Source: an uncultured Thiotrichales bacterium
GTDB lineage: Bacteria; Pseudomonadota; Gammaproteobacteria; CAZUMV01
Reading direction: 5' to 3'
NCBI GenBank assembly: GCA_938042355.1
Contig: CALIRD010000120.1
Location: forward strand, 1-38,762
Length of the DNA: 38,762 nucleotides
Shown here: positions 18,018-25,866 of the stretch, piece by piece
How positions within the stretch are numbered: position 1 is the first letter of the stretch
Layout of the letters: each line of letters begins with the position of its first letter
The notes under the pieces: generated by a model
Database searches by the model: none
Told to the model about the DNA's origin: nothing
Seen by the model: only the letters and a program-made list of their open reading frames with translations
Made by a program: the position numbers and the translations under genes

Positions 18018-18341
18018 CTAGATCAATCCCCACGTCCCTTTTTCTTGATGAACAATTTGATCACCAACATAAACGGTATACAACGGCCTTCTGAAAATTC
18101 CCGACTTGAACTTCACTCCCACACCAATGTCGTCATCCAGTTTTGCATTGAGCATCCATGCATAGTTTTTGAAATACTTATTGTATTCCAACATTTGAAT
18201 GTTAAAACTGGTCTCGTCATGCAGCACACCATTTACAAATAAACGAAATACTGCATTTTTATGATCTTTCTCAACCTTGCCTGTCAACATGATTGTATGT
18301 CTGCTTCCCTCAACGACAATTCTACGTGTGGCAACACCCAT
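18018..18341 (-). CDS. Small protein of an unrecognised family, copy A of three
   Basis: A 107-residue protein that I cannot assign. It shares a pattern with the products at 19688-20035 and 20042-20395: an N-terminal ATRRIVVEG..(T)IMLTGK, a middle F-RLFVNGVLHDETSF, then LDDDIGVGVKF and a C-terminal (P)LYTVYVGDQIVHQEKG. The alternating hydrophobic pattern suggests a beta-rich domain; there is no signal peptide or membrane helix. Alignment with copy B suggests the true protein may begin slightly upstream (…DYWTD before Met1), but no in-frame ATG is there. Its stop lies 2 bp before the isochorismatase-like ATG, so they are likely co-transcribed. Confidence 0.7.
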   Translation of the reverse strand: MGVATRRIVVEGSRHTIMLTGKVEKDHKNAVFRLFVNGVLHDETSFNIQMLEYNKYFKNYAWMLNAKLDDDIGVGVKFKSGIFRRPLYTVYVGDQIVHQEKGTWGLI

Positions 18342-18407
18342 ATCAGTCCAATAATCTTTACTATGATCACTTGCAATGCAAGCGTATAAAAGAACAATCC
18401 TTCTCTT

Positions 18408-18863
18408 CTACAGCTCATGCCATTTTTGCAACATTCCCAGTACATGAACCAATGCAAATATCAGACAAATCACCGAACTGATTAACCAAAAACCAGTGGT
18501 GTTTTGAGCAACATAGAGATTATCAGGGAAAAGTGGCGCCATTAAACCGGCAATGCCACGACATAAATAGACACAGGTTATCAGGAGGAGAATAATCTTT
18601 AGCAAGGGTAGCCTTGGTAGCATCCCCGCACCAGACCAGGCATAAATACCCCATATTGAAAGAACGACTGCTATCATCGCGGTCATCAAAACAGGCTGTA
18701 ACAAACCCTTTTCTGCCATCAATGCCATATGCTCTCCGGCACCAAAGAAACGATACCAGTCGGGGCCACCGATAATAATCGCTACGTGTAAAACCGCCGC
18801 TATAAAACTCAAGATACCGGCAAGTTTTAAATAATCTATGTTCATAGCCGACTCAAAACTCAT
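18408..18863 (-). CDS. Four-helix inner-membrane protein of unknown function
   Basis: A 151-residue protein with four predicted membrane segments (about 12-32, 55-77, 85-106 and 123-143). The segment IIIGGPDWYRFFGAGE between helices 1 and 2 is likely its conserved core; similar uncharacterised proteins occur in other proteobacteria as far as I recall. The ATG at 18863 overlaps the DUF4262 stop by 11 bases; Met7 (18845) is an alternative start with a GAG upstream. Function unknown. Confidence 0.7.
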   Translation of the reverse strand: MSFESAMNIDYLKLAGILSFIAAVLHVAIIIGGPDWYRFFGAGEHMALMAEKGLLQPVLMTAMIAVVLSIWGIYAWSGAGMLPRLPLLKIILLLITCVYLCRGIAGLMAPLFPDNLYVAQNTTGFWLISSVICLIFALVHVLGMLQKWHEL

Positions 18864-19341
18864 TATAAAGTTTAGGTAAATGCCAGATATAGTCGTGCGG
18901 CAGATTTTTGTCCCAAGGCCAGAGACCGGTAGTACTTGGGTAAATCAGTTGTAGTGCCTTGAAGTTGTCACCTTTGTACAAACGACGACCCAAACGAAAG
19001 TACTTATAGTAATGCTTTTTATCGACTTCTTTAAAAGTGACATCGAAACCATCAAGAAATCCGGAATAATATTTGTCAGGCTTGAAATGCTCTCCTGACA
19101 GGATGCGATTGTTAAATTGATCAATCATCCAATGCGCTATCTCATGTTTGAGCCCCGTTACAATAACGTCAGGGTGAGAGGATGTCTTATCTATACCAAT
19201 CGAATAGGTATAGCCCGGCTCATTTTCCTCTTCCACGATATGCAAGACATGACACCCATATTCCTCTATATCTTGCAATGCATTTTGTTCGTTTTTATCC
19301 ATCAAAATACCATCGCAAACTACGCAAGGAATGTCCAACAT
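18853..19341 (-). CDS. DUF4262 domain protein
   Basis: A 162-residue protein with start at the ATG 19339-19341, 16 bp after the ABM gene; the open frame continues to 19539 but that part overlaps the ABM gene and looks like random coding. The start carries a CxxC (IPCVVCDG). The rest fits DUF4262: ALQDIEEYGCHVLHI, YTYSIGIDKTSSHPDVIVTGL, then FLDGFDVTFKEV, KYFRLGRRLYKG and a C-terminal LQLIYPSTTGLWPWDK. No function is known for the family. Cytoplasmic. Part of the minus-strand small-gene series. Confidence 0.82.
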   Translation of the reverse strand: MLDIPCVVCDGILMDKNEQNALQDIEEYGCHVLHIVEEENEPGYTYSIGIDKTSSHPDVIVTGLKHEIAHWMIDQFNNRILSGEHFKPDKYYSGFLDGFDVTFKEVDKKHYYKYFRLGRRLYKGDNFKALQLIYPSTTGLWPWDKNLPHDYIWHLPKLYNEF

Positions 19342-19357
19342 AGCGACTTTGCATAAT

Positions 19358-19657
19358 TCAAAAATACTGCTCAACAAGCTCGGTATGCACAACCAAAGGC
19401 GGCTCCTTAAAGTATTCTTCAACCAGCTTTTTGCACTCTTGATAGCCCTCAGAATTCCTGAAAGTATCCATATGGGCGTCGAGGCTTGTCCATAGTATAC
19501 GTAACTGGTACTCGCCTTTTTTTTCAAGTGTCTTTTCAAGGGTCATCGAATGGCAACCCTCAGCGCGCTGAAAGATAAGTGCAGCTTTTGCAAAGGCTGC
19601 TTCAAAATCAGAAGCCTTTGTCACATCAATTTTCATCACCGCCAACTCATAGATCAT
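19358..19657 (-). CDS. Antibiotic biosynthesis monooxygenase (ABM) domain protein
   Basis: A 99-residue dimeric alpha+beta barrel protein of the ABM superfamily: AVMKIDVTKASDFEAAFAKA, FQRAEGCHSMTLEKTLE and YQLRILWTSLDAHMDTFR are the usual strand-helix-strand elements. The start is the ATG 19655-19657 with GAGAG upstream; a TTG four codons earlier is less likely. Members are small oxygenases or heme-degrading enzymes, but many have no known substrate. Cytoplasmic; precedes the DUF4262 gene by 16 bp. Confidence 0.83.
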   Translation of the reverse strand: MIYELAVMKIDVTKASDFEAAFAKAALIFQRAEGCHSMTLEKTLEKKGEYQLRILWTSLDAHMDTFRNSEGYQECKKLVEEYFKEPPLVVHTELVEQYF

Positions 19658-19687
19658 AAGCACTCTCAAATTTAAGATATTTTTAGC

Positions 19688-20035
19688 TTAAAGCCCACCC
19701 TCATTACCAAACTCTTTATGCACTAATTGATGTTCAACGTAAAAAGAATATTCTGGAATCGCGTACATACCCGGCTCACAATCAACCTTAACCATTACAT
19801 CCTCACGCAGATAGCCTGCTAATATCAGCTTCAAGCCATACAAATAACCCAATTCGTTGACATACTCTGCGAGCGGCGTGAATTCTATCTGATCGTACAA
19901 TGTTTTATTAATGTACAACTCGAGCAATGCACTCGTTTCACTCCTATTAAGCTTGCCAACTAATTCAATCTCATCATTTGTGCCTTGAACATTAATGCGG
20001 CGTGTTGCTCTATCTGTATATGTACGCTTGATCAT
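19688..20035 (-). CDS. Small protein of an unrecognised family, copy B of three
   Basis: A 115-residue protein related to those at 18018-18341 and 20042-20395. Shared positions include ATRRINVQGTNDEIELVGK, LLELYINKTLYDQIEFT, a KVDCEPG segment where copy A has VKFKSG, and the C-terminal IPEYSFYVEHQLVHKEFG. In the other two copies the last motif reads YVGDQ; here it is YVEHQ. No signal peptide, no membrane segment, beta-rich character. It follows copy C by 6 bp, so the two form a tandem pair. No function can be given. Confidence 0.7.
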   Translation of the reverse strand: MIKRTYTDRATRRINVQGTNDEIELVGKLNRSETSALLELYINKTLYDQIEFTPLAEYVNELGYLYGLKLILAGYLREDVMVKVDCEPGMYAIPEYSFYVEHQLVHKEFGNEGGL

Positions 20036-20041
20036 TCATTC

Positions 20042-20395
20042 TTAAAATCGACGTGGGAGTCCCTTGTGATTATAAACTTCTTGATCGCCCACATAAAAAG
20101 AATACTCGGGCCTGGTGTGACCATTATCTCTGCCTTTAACTATTACCGCGATATCGTCATCCGCATCACCATACAAGGTGCCTTGAAGAGTAAACGGATT
20201 ACCATCCAGAATACCCGCTAGTGGTTTATCACTTAGTGTATAAGTAATGACATCATGCCTGACATTATTGATGTACAGTAAAAATATAATAGTGTTTGGC
20301 TTTTTCCCTCTTCTGCCTATCAGCTCAATAATATCCTTTGTTCCTTTCACAACAACTCGACACTCCGATTGCCGAGGATTATCGCTGACTGACAT
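20042..20395 (-). CDS. Small protein of an unrecognised family, copy C of three
   Basis: A 117-residue protein, the third member of the family: CRVVVKGTKDIIELIGRR, IIFLLYINNVRHDVITYT, DADDDIAVIVKGRDNG and C-terminal TRPEYSFYVGDQEVYNHKG. It is the furthest upstream of the three on the minus strand and is directly followed by copy B; copy A is separated from them by the ABM, DUF4262 and membrane-protein genes. The copies differ widely, so the duplication is old or the members arrived separately. No function can be assigned. Confidence 0.7.
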   Translation of the reverse strand: MSVSDNPRQSECRVVVKGTKDIIELIGRRGKKPNTIIFLLYINNVRHDVITYTLSDKPLAGILDGNPFTLQGTLYGDADDDIAVIVKGRDNGHTRPEYSFYVGDQEVYNHKGLPRRF

Positions 20396-20432
20396 TTATA
20401 TCCACTCAGCTTCGATTTGGCGAATCAACACA

Positions 20433-20648
20433 TTATTCCTCTTCGTAAACTTCTTTCTTGGCAAAAAACATCACATGCTTACAATCTGCACATAAATGAG
20501 CCTTGAGTGGGTAGCGCACCCTCTCTTTAAAAATCAATGCCTCCGGTTTTCTATCTTTATACAGTGAGAAGTCTTGACCGCTACTACTATCAAGCATGAC
20601 CAAATCAGTCAGTATGTTATCGGAATTACAATGTACACAATGCATCAA
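20433..20648 (-). CDS. Small two-CxxC zinc-ribbon protein
   Basis: A 71-residue protein with MMHCVHCNSDN at the start and LCADCKHVMFF near residue 53-60, two CxxC pairs that should form a zinc ribbon, joined by a polar linker. The C-terminus is acidic (KKEVYEEE). The start is either Met1 or Met2. Resembles small uncharacterised zinc-ribbon proteins; could bind nucleic acid or protein, no direct evidence. Confidence 0.7.
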   Translation of the reverse strand: MMHCVHCNSDNILTDLVMLDSSSGQDFSLYKDRKPEALIFKERVRYPLKAHLCADCKHVMFFAKKEVYEEE

Positions 20649-20696
20649 TCACCTCGATTTAAACAGAAAGCAGATATCGATGTCTAGCCTCATCAA

Positions 20697-21065
20697 TCAA
20701 ACATGTCCTTCTTTGACATAGTAGTCATAACTTGCTTTGGCCAACTTCTTCAGCTCGGAAAAGAGTTTGTTATCAACCGCATTGAAGTTGAAGCAGGACT
20801 TTCCCTGCATTTGTTTTGTTAATGGCTCTCCAATGTCATCCAATAAAGAAGGATCCATATAAACTGGCATTAAATGAAAGCTGACATATTTCTTTTTGAT
20901 TTGCACTGCACCAAAAAACTGTGGCTTTCCATTTTTGCCATTTTTTTCCGTATTTAAATAATAGGTATCTTCCGTATCTTTGACGACCGTCATTTTTTTA
21001 GAGTGCCTGGATAGCAATGGCTTCAGGGAATCAAATACATCCTGGAAATTATTACTCTCAGACAT
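20697..21065 (-). CDS. DUF1801/YdhG-like small protein
   Basis: A 122-residue cytoplasmic protein. FFGAVQIKKKYVSFHLMPVY and QMQGKSCFNFNAVDNKLFSELKKL, here quoted only in part (MQGKSCFNF), are the characteristic parts; these resemble proteins of the YdhG/DUF1801 type, which have an iron-chaperone-like fold. The assignment is from memory of the pattern and moderately sure. Function unknown. It lies 37 bp downstream of the HAD-like gene. A clearer DUF1801 member is at 27308-27631. Confidence 0.6.
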   Translation of the reverse strand: MSESNNFQDVFDSLKPLLSRHSKKMTVVKDTEDTYYLNTEKNGKNGKPQFFGAVQIKKKYVSFHLMPVYMDPSLLDDIGEPLTKQMQGKSCFNFNAVDNKLFSELKKLAKASYDYYVKEGHV

Positions 21066-21102
21066 GAATACTCCTTATATCAGCATTATTGAAGCGTCAG
21101 TT

Positions 21103-21762
21103 TTACAGCAGATCGGCAGCCAAATCCAACAATGACGGATACGTAGCGACTGCTTCAGGAGCGGATTCACCTCCAACCAAGACGCAATCAATCCCGGCAG
21201 CGATCGCACCACCAAGATCTCTTCGAACAGAGTCCCCTACAAACAGACAATGCGCCTTGGATATATTCAATTCTTTAATCACCTGATTAAAACCAAGAGG
21301 TGATGGCTTGACAGAGCCATGATCAGATGAAAATGAGTACGCTGAGAATATTTTATCAATACCGAGTAATTTGAATGTATGCAACCAACGCTGTTTAGGT
21401 GACCATATGTCTATTACAGCCGCCAGAATATATTGCCTCCCCAAAGCTGTAAGCGTCGAGACATATTCCGATGGTATGTGGCCATGCTCATGATAGCTGA
21501 ATGTATCGATGACTTTTTCCAGTTCATTGGCGCTTAAAGTTTGATTCGCTACTGATGAGACCGCTTGTTCAAGAGATGGAAAATTGTCACGGTATTGCTC
21601 ATCAGGATATCGTGCTAACAAGTAGTTATAAGCTGACTCAACAATGTGGTGAAATTGAGATTCAGGTAGAGCACCGCCAACCTTATAGTAATATTCGTAA
21701 TAATTCTGATCTGGCCCAAAACGATCTTCACCAAACATAAACGTACTATTCATGTCCATCAA
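21103..21762 (-). CDS. HAD-superfamily hydrolase
   Basis: A 219-residue HAD phosphatase-like protein. Motif I is MDMNSTFMFGEDRFG at the extreme N-terminus (nucleophile Asp3), motif II lies near LAAVIDIWSPKQR, motif III Lys in GSVKPSPLGFNQV, and motif IV is FVGDSVRRDLGGAIAAG. The frame starts at a TTG (21762) next to an ATG (21759). Upstream codons in the same frame read KDKRTLL, which would supply beta-strand 1 before the Asp as in normal HAD proteins, up to a TGA, but without an ATG. A non-ATG start further up is therefore likely. Substrate unknown. Confidence 0.82.
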   Translation of the reverse strand: MMDMNSTFMFGEDRFGPDQNYYEYYYKVGGALPESQFHHIVESAYNYLLARYPDEQYRDNFPSLEQAVSSVANQTLSANELEKVIDTFSYHEHGHIPSEYVSTLTALGRQYILAAVIDIWSPKQRWLHTFKLLGIDKIFSAYSFSSDHGSVKPSPLGFNQVIKELNISKAHCLFVGDSVRRDLGGAIAAGIDCVLVGGESAPEAVATYPSLLDLAADLL

Positions 21763-21812
21763 CAGTGTTCTTTTGTCTTTAAAAAGAGTATTGATCAGCT
21801 CATACCACTCAA

Positions 21813-22466
21813 TTAGTTCTCATTCTTTAGAGTAACTTGTTTGACATAAACATATTTAGCGTAGAGACACAGTAATACAGGCGATGCGATTAAAGATGCA
21901 TAAGTAATTAACAGCAATATGATATAGGCACTATCATTTGCGGATTTCTCATGGTCTTCCAGACCTGCCATTACCTTAAACACAACATGTTCAAGATTTA
22001 AAATAGAAAGAGATGTGACTATCAATGCAAGCGGTAATAGAGTTGCTACTAATACACAAAGACCACTCAATCCAGCCACTCTTTTCAAGTACAAAAACAA
22101 AAGAATCACTCGCCACAGTGCGACTATTCCGAGAAACCAGACATTGGCTTGTTGCGCATCATTCAATGACAAGAAGCGTTCAACGGGTATTGCATACAAA
22201 ATTGCGGGTGGAGAGGTTAACGAAACAAACAATAAAACATTCTTGTAACTCCAATGCTTTGGCCTCAAAGGCCATACAAGTAACCAAAGGATCAGAGCAA
22301 GTACAAAAATATAGAATATCGAGCCTAACCCAAGATATTGCCAAAGCTCAGCTCTTGGATTATCCCAATAACGACCAACACCACACAACCAGGTAAAGAA
22401 AATACCGAAAACCAGATACCAATCGAAAATAGACGTATCTATTTGAAAACGACGAAATGTTAGCAA
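21813..22466 (-). CDS. Polytopic inner-membrane protein of unknown function
   Basis: A 217-residue protein with about six membrane segments (near 15-32, 43-66, 75-92, 107-125, 130-155 and 180-205). The N-terminal TSIFDWYLVFGIFFTWLCGVGRYWDNPRA resembles that of uncharacterised YIP1-like or related membrane proteins (quoted parts: IFDWYLVFGIFFTWL, VGRYWDNPR). No catalytic motif visible. It lies 58 bp below the 129-residue membrane-anchored protein. Function unknown. Confidence 0.75.
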   Translation of the reverse strand: MLTFRRFQIDTSIFDWYLVFGIFFTWLCGVGRYWDNPRAELWQYLGLGSIFYIFVLALILWLLVWPLRPKHWSYKNVLLFVSLTSPPAILYAIPVERFLSLNDAQQANVWFLGIVALWRVILLFLYLKRVAGLSGLCVLVATLLPLALIVTSLSILNLEHVVFKVMAGLEDHEKSANDSAYIILLLITYASLIASPVLLCLYAKYVYVKQVTLKNEN

Positions 22467-22523
22467 CTTTATTTCATCAGAAATTATTTTCTTGAGACTA
22501 TTGATTGCTATGCACCAATATAC

Positions 22524-22913
22524 TTACTTATCAGAACCAGCATTTTTCAAGATGTACTTAAGTAAATCTTGTCGTTCTTGTAGATAATATTGGGATATCT
22601 CTAAATGCTGATTAATAAATTGCTCTGGATGCAACATCTCTCGTGATAACAGTTTGTGCTCATCCTCGTTCAAACTCAGCTCCCCCTTCGCAGCAAACTC
22701 AATAATACATTCGTTAGCAAATGAGTTTTTCTGAGAATTTATATTTCTTTGAAGAACTTTCTTCACATAATCTTGCGCTCGATATTTATGTGATAAATTA
22801 AACTCTGATGAGTTTAGTTCATTGCGCCTCTGTTTTCGATGCGAATTAATAACAAAAATTGAAGCCACCAAGGCAATCATGAATAAACAAGTAAGCATTA
22901 TTAATTCAATCAA
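22524..22913 (-). CDS. Single-pass membrane protein of unknown function
   Basis: A 129-residue protein with one N-terminal membrane helix (about 3-23, LIMLTCLFMIALVASIFVI) followed by a basic patch (SHRKQRRNE) and a charged, helical cytoplasmic part rich in Gln, Asn and Glu. No family recognised. The neighbours on both sides are on the same strand. The 113 bp upstream hold no other gene. Confidence 0.6.
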   Translation of the reverse strand: MIELIMLTCLFMIALVASIFVINSHRKQRRNELNSSEFNLSHKYRAQDYVKKVLQRNINSQKNSFANECIIEFAAKGELSLNEDEHKLLSREMLHPEQFINQHLEISQYYLQERQDLLKYILKNAGSDK

Positions 22914-23026
22914 AACTACAAGCTCTTATGGTTATGTATTCATTATGGGGATTCAAAAAAAACTCAAACTATTTTCAGCTTTATTGTGACTAGCTTACTA
23001 ATGCAGACTTCATTTCCCAGTATAAA

Positions 23027-23740
23027 TTATACCTCGAGATCATTCCCCTGCCGTTTCTCCATTGCGATCCGGAAAACTTTCTCGGTACCAGGGATAAGCT
23101 GGCGGTAGAAGTATCGCAAAATCCAACCCGGCACCCATCTTCCTCTCTCCTCTTTACTGACGCGCGCCCGAGGATGATCAAGAAAAGCACTGACACCTTG
23201 TTTTATTGTGGGCAGTACCGAGTGAAACTCGATTTTCTTAAGATGTTTCAGATTCTTATAACCATAATGTGCAGGCGCCACTAATCGTAATGGCGCTCCA
23301 TGTTTAATTGTCAGCGGCTCAGCATTGAGAGTGTCTGCCAGCAAAACATCGTCCTGCATAAGATCTTCTAACAGCAATGATGTTCGGTACCCGTCTTGAG
23401 CACACAATACAGCTCCAGTGAGTTGTGGCTGATCAATATCCAATGGCCGCACATGCATGTCAAAAAAATCTTTGAACTTTACCCCGCCCCATTCAGCCCC
23501 TTGGTATGTCCATGTAGTCACGCAGTGAAAGTCTGCTTTATGTGTTATTCGCGGTAGATCTGCCAAAGCATCGTCTATCTTAAAACGCCCTTTGCCATTC
23601 ACCTCAAGAGTAATCGAACGATCATCTGGTCTGGACGGAAACCTGTCTGCATATTTGGGTAAACCAAATCGTGGAAAATCTATTCGAGGTTGTTGACCAG
23701 GAGCAATCACGTAATCACTGCTCGCCCTCAAAATGTGCAA
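23027..23740 (-). CDS. Sulfite-oxidase-like molybdopterin oxidoreductase
   Basis: A 237-residue protein of the oxidoreductase molybdopterin-binding (SUOX/YedY) fold. The molybdenum-ligand Cys73 is in ADFHCVTTWTYQGAEWGGV; further landmarks are AQDGYRTSLLLEDL, APLRLVAPAHYGYKNLKHL and KKIEF. It lacks a signal peptide and the dimerisation domain of true sulfite oxidases, so it belongs to the short bacterial group of unknown substrate. The start overlaps the GFA gene by 26 bases, indicating coupling; both may serve one redox step, but this is inferred only. Confidence 0.87.
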   Translation of the reverse strand: MHILRASSDYVIAPGQQPRIDFPRFGLPKYADRFPSRPDDRSITLEVNGKGRFKIDDALADLPRITHKADFHCVTTWTYQGAEWGGVKFKDFFDMHVRPLDIDQPQLTGAVLCAQDGYRTSLLLEDLMQDDVLLADTLNAEPLTIKHGAPLRLVAPAHYGYKNLKHLKKIEFHSVLPTIKQGVSAFLDHPRARVSKEERGRWVPGWILRYFYRQLIPGTEKVFRIAMEKRQGNDLEV

Positions 23741-24128
23741 ATACCTCGGCCCCCGTCATATTCTCTGTCTTGTTTGAGAATTCGTAGAAACTCGGCTTTT
23801 CTTCAATAAATATTTGATGTGTTAATTTCAAGTCAGCATCAGTTTGTAATAGCCCGACAGGCACATGATATTGATTCGCTGGCACCAATAAATAAAATAG
23901 ATGAGTACCGCAGGTAGAACAAAAGCCTCTTTGTGCCCAGTCAGAAGATTGATACCTGACTACCGAAGACTCATCAGAGATTTTCATAGAATCACCTGCA
24001 TCCATCGCTAACATCGGAGAACCAGACCAGTTTCTACACATACTGCAGTGACACGCAGCCACTTCCGTGTTTGGCAATCCAACTTCTACTTCAACGGCTC
24101 CGCAAAGACATTTACCTTCAGCTTTCAT
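23715..24128 (-). CDS. GFA-family zinc protein (CENP-V / glutathione-dependent formaldehyde-activating type)
   Basis: A 137-residue zinc protein: C7LC9G, ACHCSMC (Cys26, 28, 31) and FCSTCGTH (Cys70, 73) are the complete set of ligands for the two zinc sites of the family. ALMDAG-like segment and YHVPVGLLQTDADLK also fit. Members bind glutathione adducts such as hydroxymethyl-glutathione, but most have no proven activity. The gene is followed by a 26-bp overlap with the molybdopterin oxidoreductase. Confidence 0.88.
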   Translation of the reverse strand: MKAEGKCLCGAVEVEVGLPNTEVAACHCSMCRNWSGSPMLAMDAGDSMKISDESSVVRYQSSDWAQRGFCSTCGTHLFYLLVPANQYHVPVGLLQTDADLKLTHQIFIEEKPSFYEFSNKTENMTGAEVFAHFEGEQ

Positions 24129-24186
24129 AACTATTCTCCTCTATTTTCTATTATTTTACTGACCCATTACTCCTTGTCTAAAAGCA

Positions 24187-24639
24187 TCACCCCGGATCTG
24201 CTGGAGTAAAGTCACTGGGGAAATTATGGAAGTAAGAAAACTCTTCAGCACGATGCTGGATTCTCCAGCCAGCATCAGTTCGTACCAGTTTGTCTACGTA
24301 CCAAATTCCAACAAAAAACACATGTGGCTGACCTTCTCTATCGATTACCATGGGATTGAAACAAATCGTTCTAGCGTATGCTGCATCACCTTCTATGTTA
24401 ACTTGCGGCAGTCCCAACATATGTTGCATACCAGTGAATTTCTCCAGAGCAACAGAAAGATAAACCTTGGTTTCCTCCAGATTACCCTTGGCCCCACCTA
24501 CTGCGGTGTAATCAACTATGGCATCTTCAGTAAATATCTCGTTCAGTGCATCAAAGTTTTGTGTGTCAATTGCATGGCAATAATCCGCCAGCAAATCCTG
24601 AATTTCAAATCGGTCTGACAGTTCTTGGGCGGCTATCAT
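24187..24639 (-). CDS. SnoaL-like / NTF2-fold protein
   Basis: A 150-residue protein with the cone-shaped alpha+beta fold of the SnoaL_4 group: helix IQDLLADYCHAIDTQNFDAL, strand FTEDAIVDYTAVGGAKG, then VYLSVALEKFTGMQHML and the C-terminal strands FFVGIWYVDKLVRTDAGW and IQHRAEEF. Members include hydratases, isomerases and ring-hydroxylating dioxygenase small subunits. No substrate can be inferred. The 272 bp upstream (24640-24911) hold no convincing gene and probably its promoter. Confidence 0.85.
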   Translation of the reverse strand: MIAAQELSDRFEIQDLLADYCHAIDTQNFDALNEIFTEDAIVDYTAVGGAKGNLEETKVYLSVALEKFTGMQHMLGLPQVNIEGDAAYARTICFNPMVIDREGQPHVFFVGIWYVDKLVRTDAGWRIQHRAEEFSYFHNFPSDFTPADPG

Positions 24640-24911
24640 TGGTGTTCAAAGCTCCTTAATTTTCTCAATGCGTTTCATGTGTGGATAGATAGATGTATTG
24701 ATAATGTCTGATTTTACTAGCCTATGTATAAGATTACATTAGTACAGTCTTTTCTTCTGTCACTCGCGCCTTACTTAATAGCACCATCATGAATATCAGG
24801 GTAATTGAATTCAATTGGATGAAGTGTGTTGCCCTTTCACATACTCACTATACAAGTAATAGCATCAAAGACACGACAACCGTTTGGAACATCCTGACAT
24901 ACATGACACTG

Positions 24912-25286
24912 TTATTCAGACTCCCACGGCGAACATATATCGATCAAACAGCCGTCAGGATCTTTAGCAAGAAATCTACGCTGACCGTAAAACTCATTCC
25001 GTGGTTCTTGTAATATCGTCACCTTCATCTCGAGCGCTTTTTCATAAATGTCATCGACATCGTGAACTACAAATGTGATGTACATACCTGTAGGGGCAAC
25101 TTGATAATCTTCAGGCACCAATTCATGGTCACGTTGAATAATTCCGTATTCAATTTCAGCATCATCCGGCGAACATAACTGCACATACCAGTCACTGTCA
25201 TACTTAACATTAAAGCCCAGAAGTTTAACGTAAAATGCTTTGCTTTTATCCAGGTCACTGGAACAGATGTTGGCTAATATTCTCAT
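24912..25286 (-). CDS. VOC (glyoxalase/bleomycin-resistance fold) family protein
   Basis: A 124-residue protein with two beta-alpha-beta-beta-beta units: MRILANICSSDLDKSKAFYVKLLGFNV... (parts SSDLDKSKAFYVKLLGF) and YITFVVHDVDDIYEKALEM, ending with FLAKDPDGCLIDICSPWE, the standard C-terminal VOC strand. Probable metal ligands include the Glu near EIEYGI, not certain. Adjacent VOC gene at 25309 lies 22 bp upstream on the same strand; the two differ enough to have separate roles. Substrate unknown. Confidence 0.88.
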   Translation of the reverse strand: MRILANICSSDLDKSKAFYVKLLGFNVKYDSDWYVQLCSPDDAEIEYGIIQRDHELVPEDYQVAPTGMYITFVVHDVDDIYEKALEMKVTILQEPRNEFYGQRRFLAKDPDGCLIDICSPWESE

Positions 25287-25308
25287 GCTATCCTTTTATT
25301 TATTAACT

Positions 25309-25686
25309 TTAACCAAATGTCGACTCTTCACGTAATGAACACCTGTTACCGTCAGGGTCGAGAAAATCAGCGATGGTACCCCACACCTCTCTTCTAACCG
25401 TTATCTGCAAGCCTTTTTCCGTTAGCCTGGTTACTGTGTCATCCACACTTTCAACATTAAATCTCAACCAGGCAGGGTTTTGTGTCACTGTTTTTCCCAT
25501 TGCATGTGCTTCACGGCCTGTCTCAATCATTAGATAGTTATTGTCGCCAAAAGCAAGAGTCGTTAATTTGGAATGCGCATCATCCAACACATGCATAAGG
25601 GGCAATTCCAATACTTCTCTGTAGAACTTAACACACTCATCATAGTGCTCTGTGCAAAGAACGATTCCGGTTCGTGTATAGTGCAT
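25309..25686 (-). CDS. VOC (glyoxalase/bleomycin-resistance fold) family protein
   Basis: A 125-residue VOC protein: GIVLCTEHYDECVKFYREVL, LTTLAFGDNNYLMIETG, LRFNVESVDDTVTRLTEKG and FLDPDGNRCSLREE are the normal repeat elements. Tandem with the VOC gene at 24912-25286. Members are lyases, isomerases, dioxygenases or antibiotic-binding proteins; the substrate is unknown. The 180 bp upstream to the next gene hold no recognisable gene. Confidence 0.88.
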   Translation of the reverse strand: MHYTRTGIVLCTEHYDECVKFYREVLELPLMHVLDDAHSKLTTLAFGDNNYLMIETGREAHAMGKTVTQNPAWLRFNVESVDDTVTRLTEKGLQITVRREVWGTIADFLDPDGNRCSLREESTFG

Positions 25687-25866
25687 GTGATGTTTTCACT
25701 CCTGTATAAAATTCAATATAAGACTGACTCTAGTTTGTTGATTCTGATCATCATTAGATGCAAATAAGAAACACTAATACAACCAAACCCATTTGTGTTT
25801 AGAATTTTGGCAGCTTTCAGTGAACATTCATATATAAGATAAGGCAAGGCATTTTGCGTTACCGCC

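Noticed and set aside
19342-19539. N-terminal extension of the DUF4262 gene by 66 codons
   Set aside because: It overlaps the ABM gene on the same strand in another frame, and lacks family similarity; the internal ATG at 19341 gives a normal DUF4262 protein.
24789-25013. 74-codon plus-strand ORF in the gap before the VOC gene
   Set aside because: It overlaps the end of the VOC gene on the other strand, has no Shine-Dalgarno sequence and no recognisable protein pattern.
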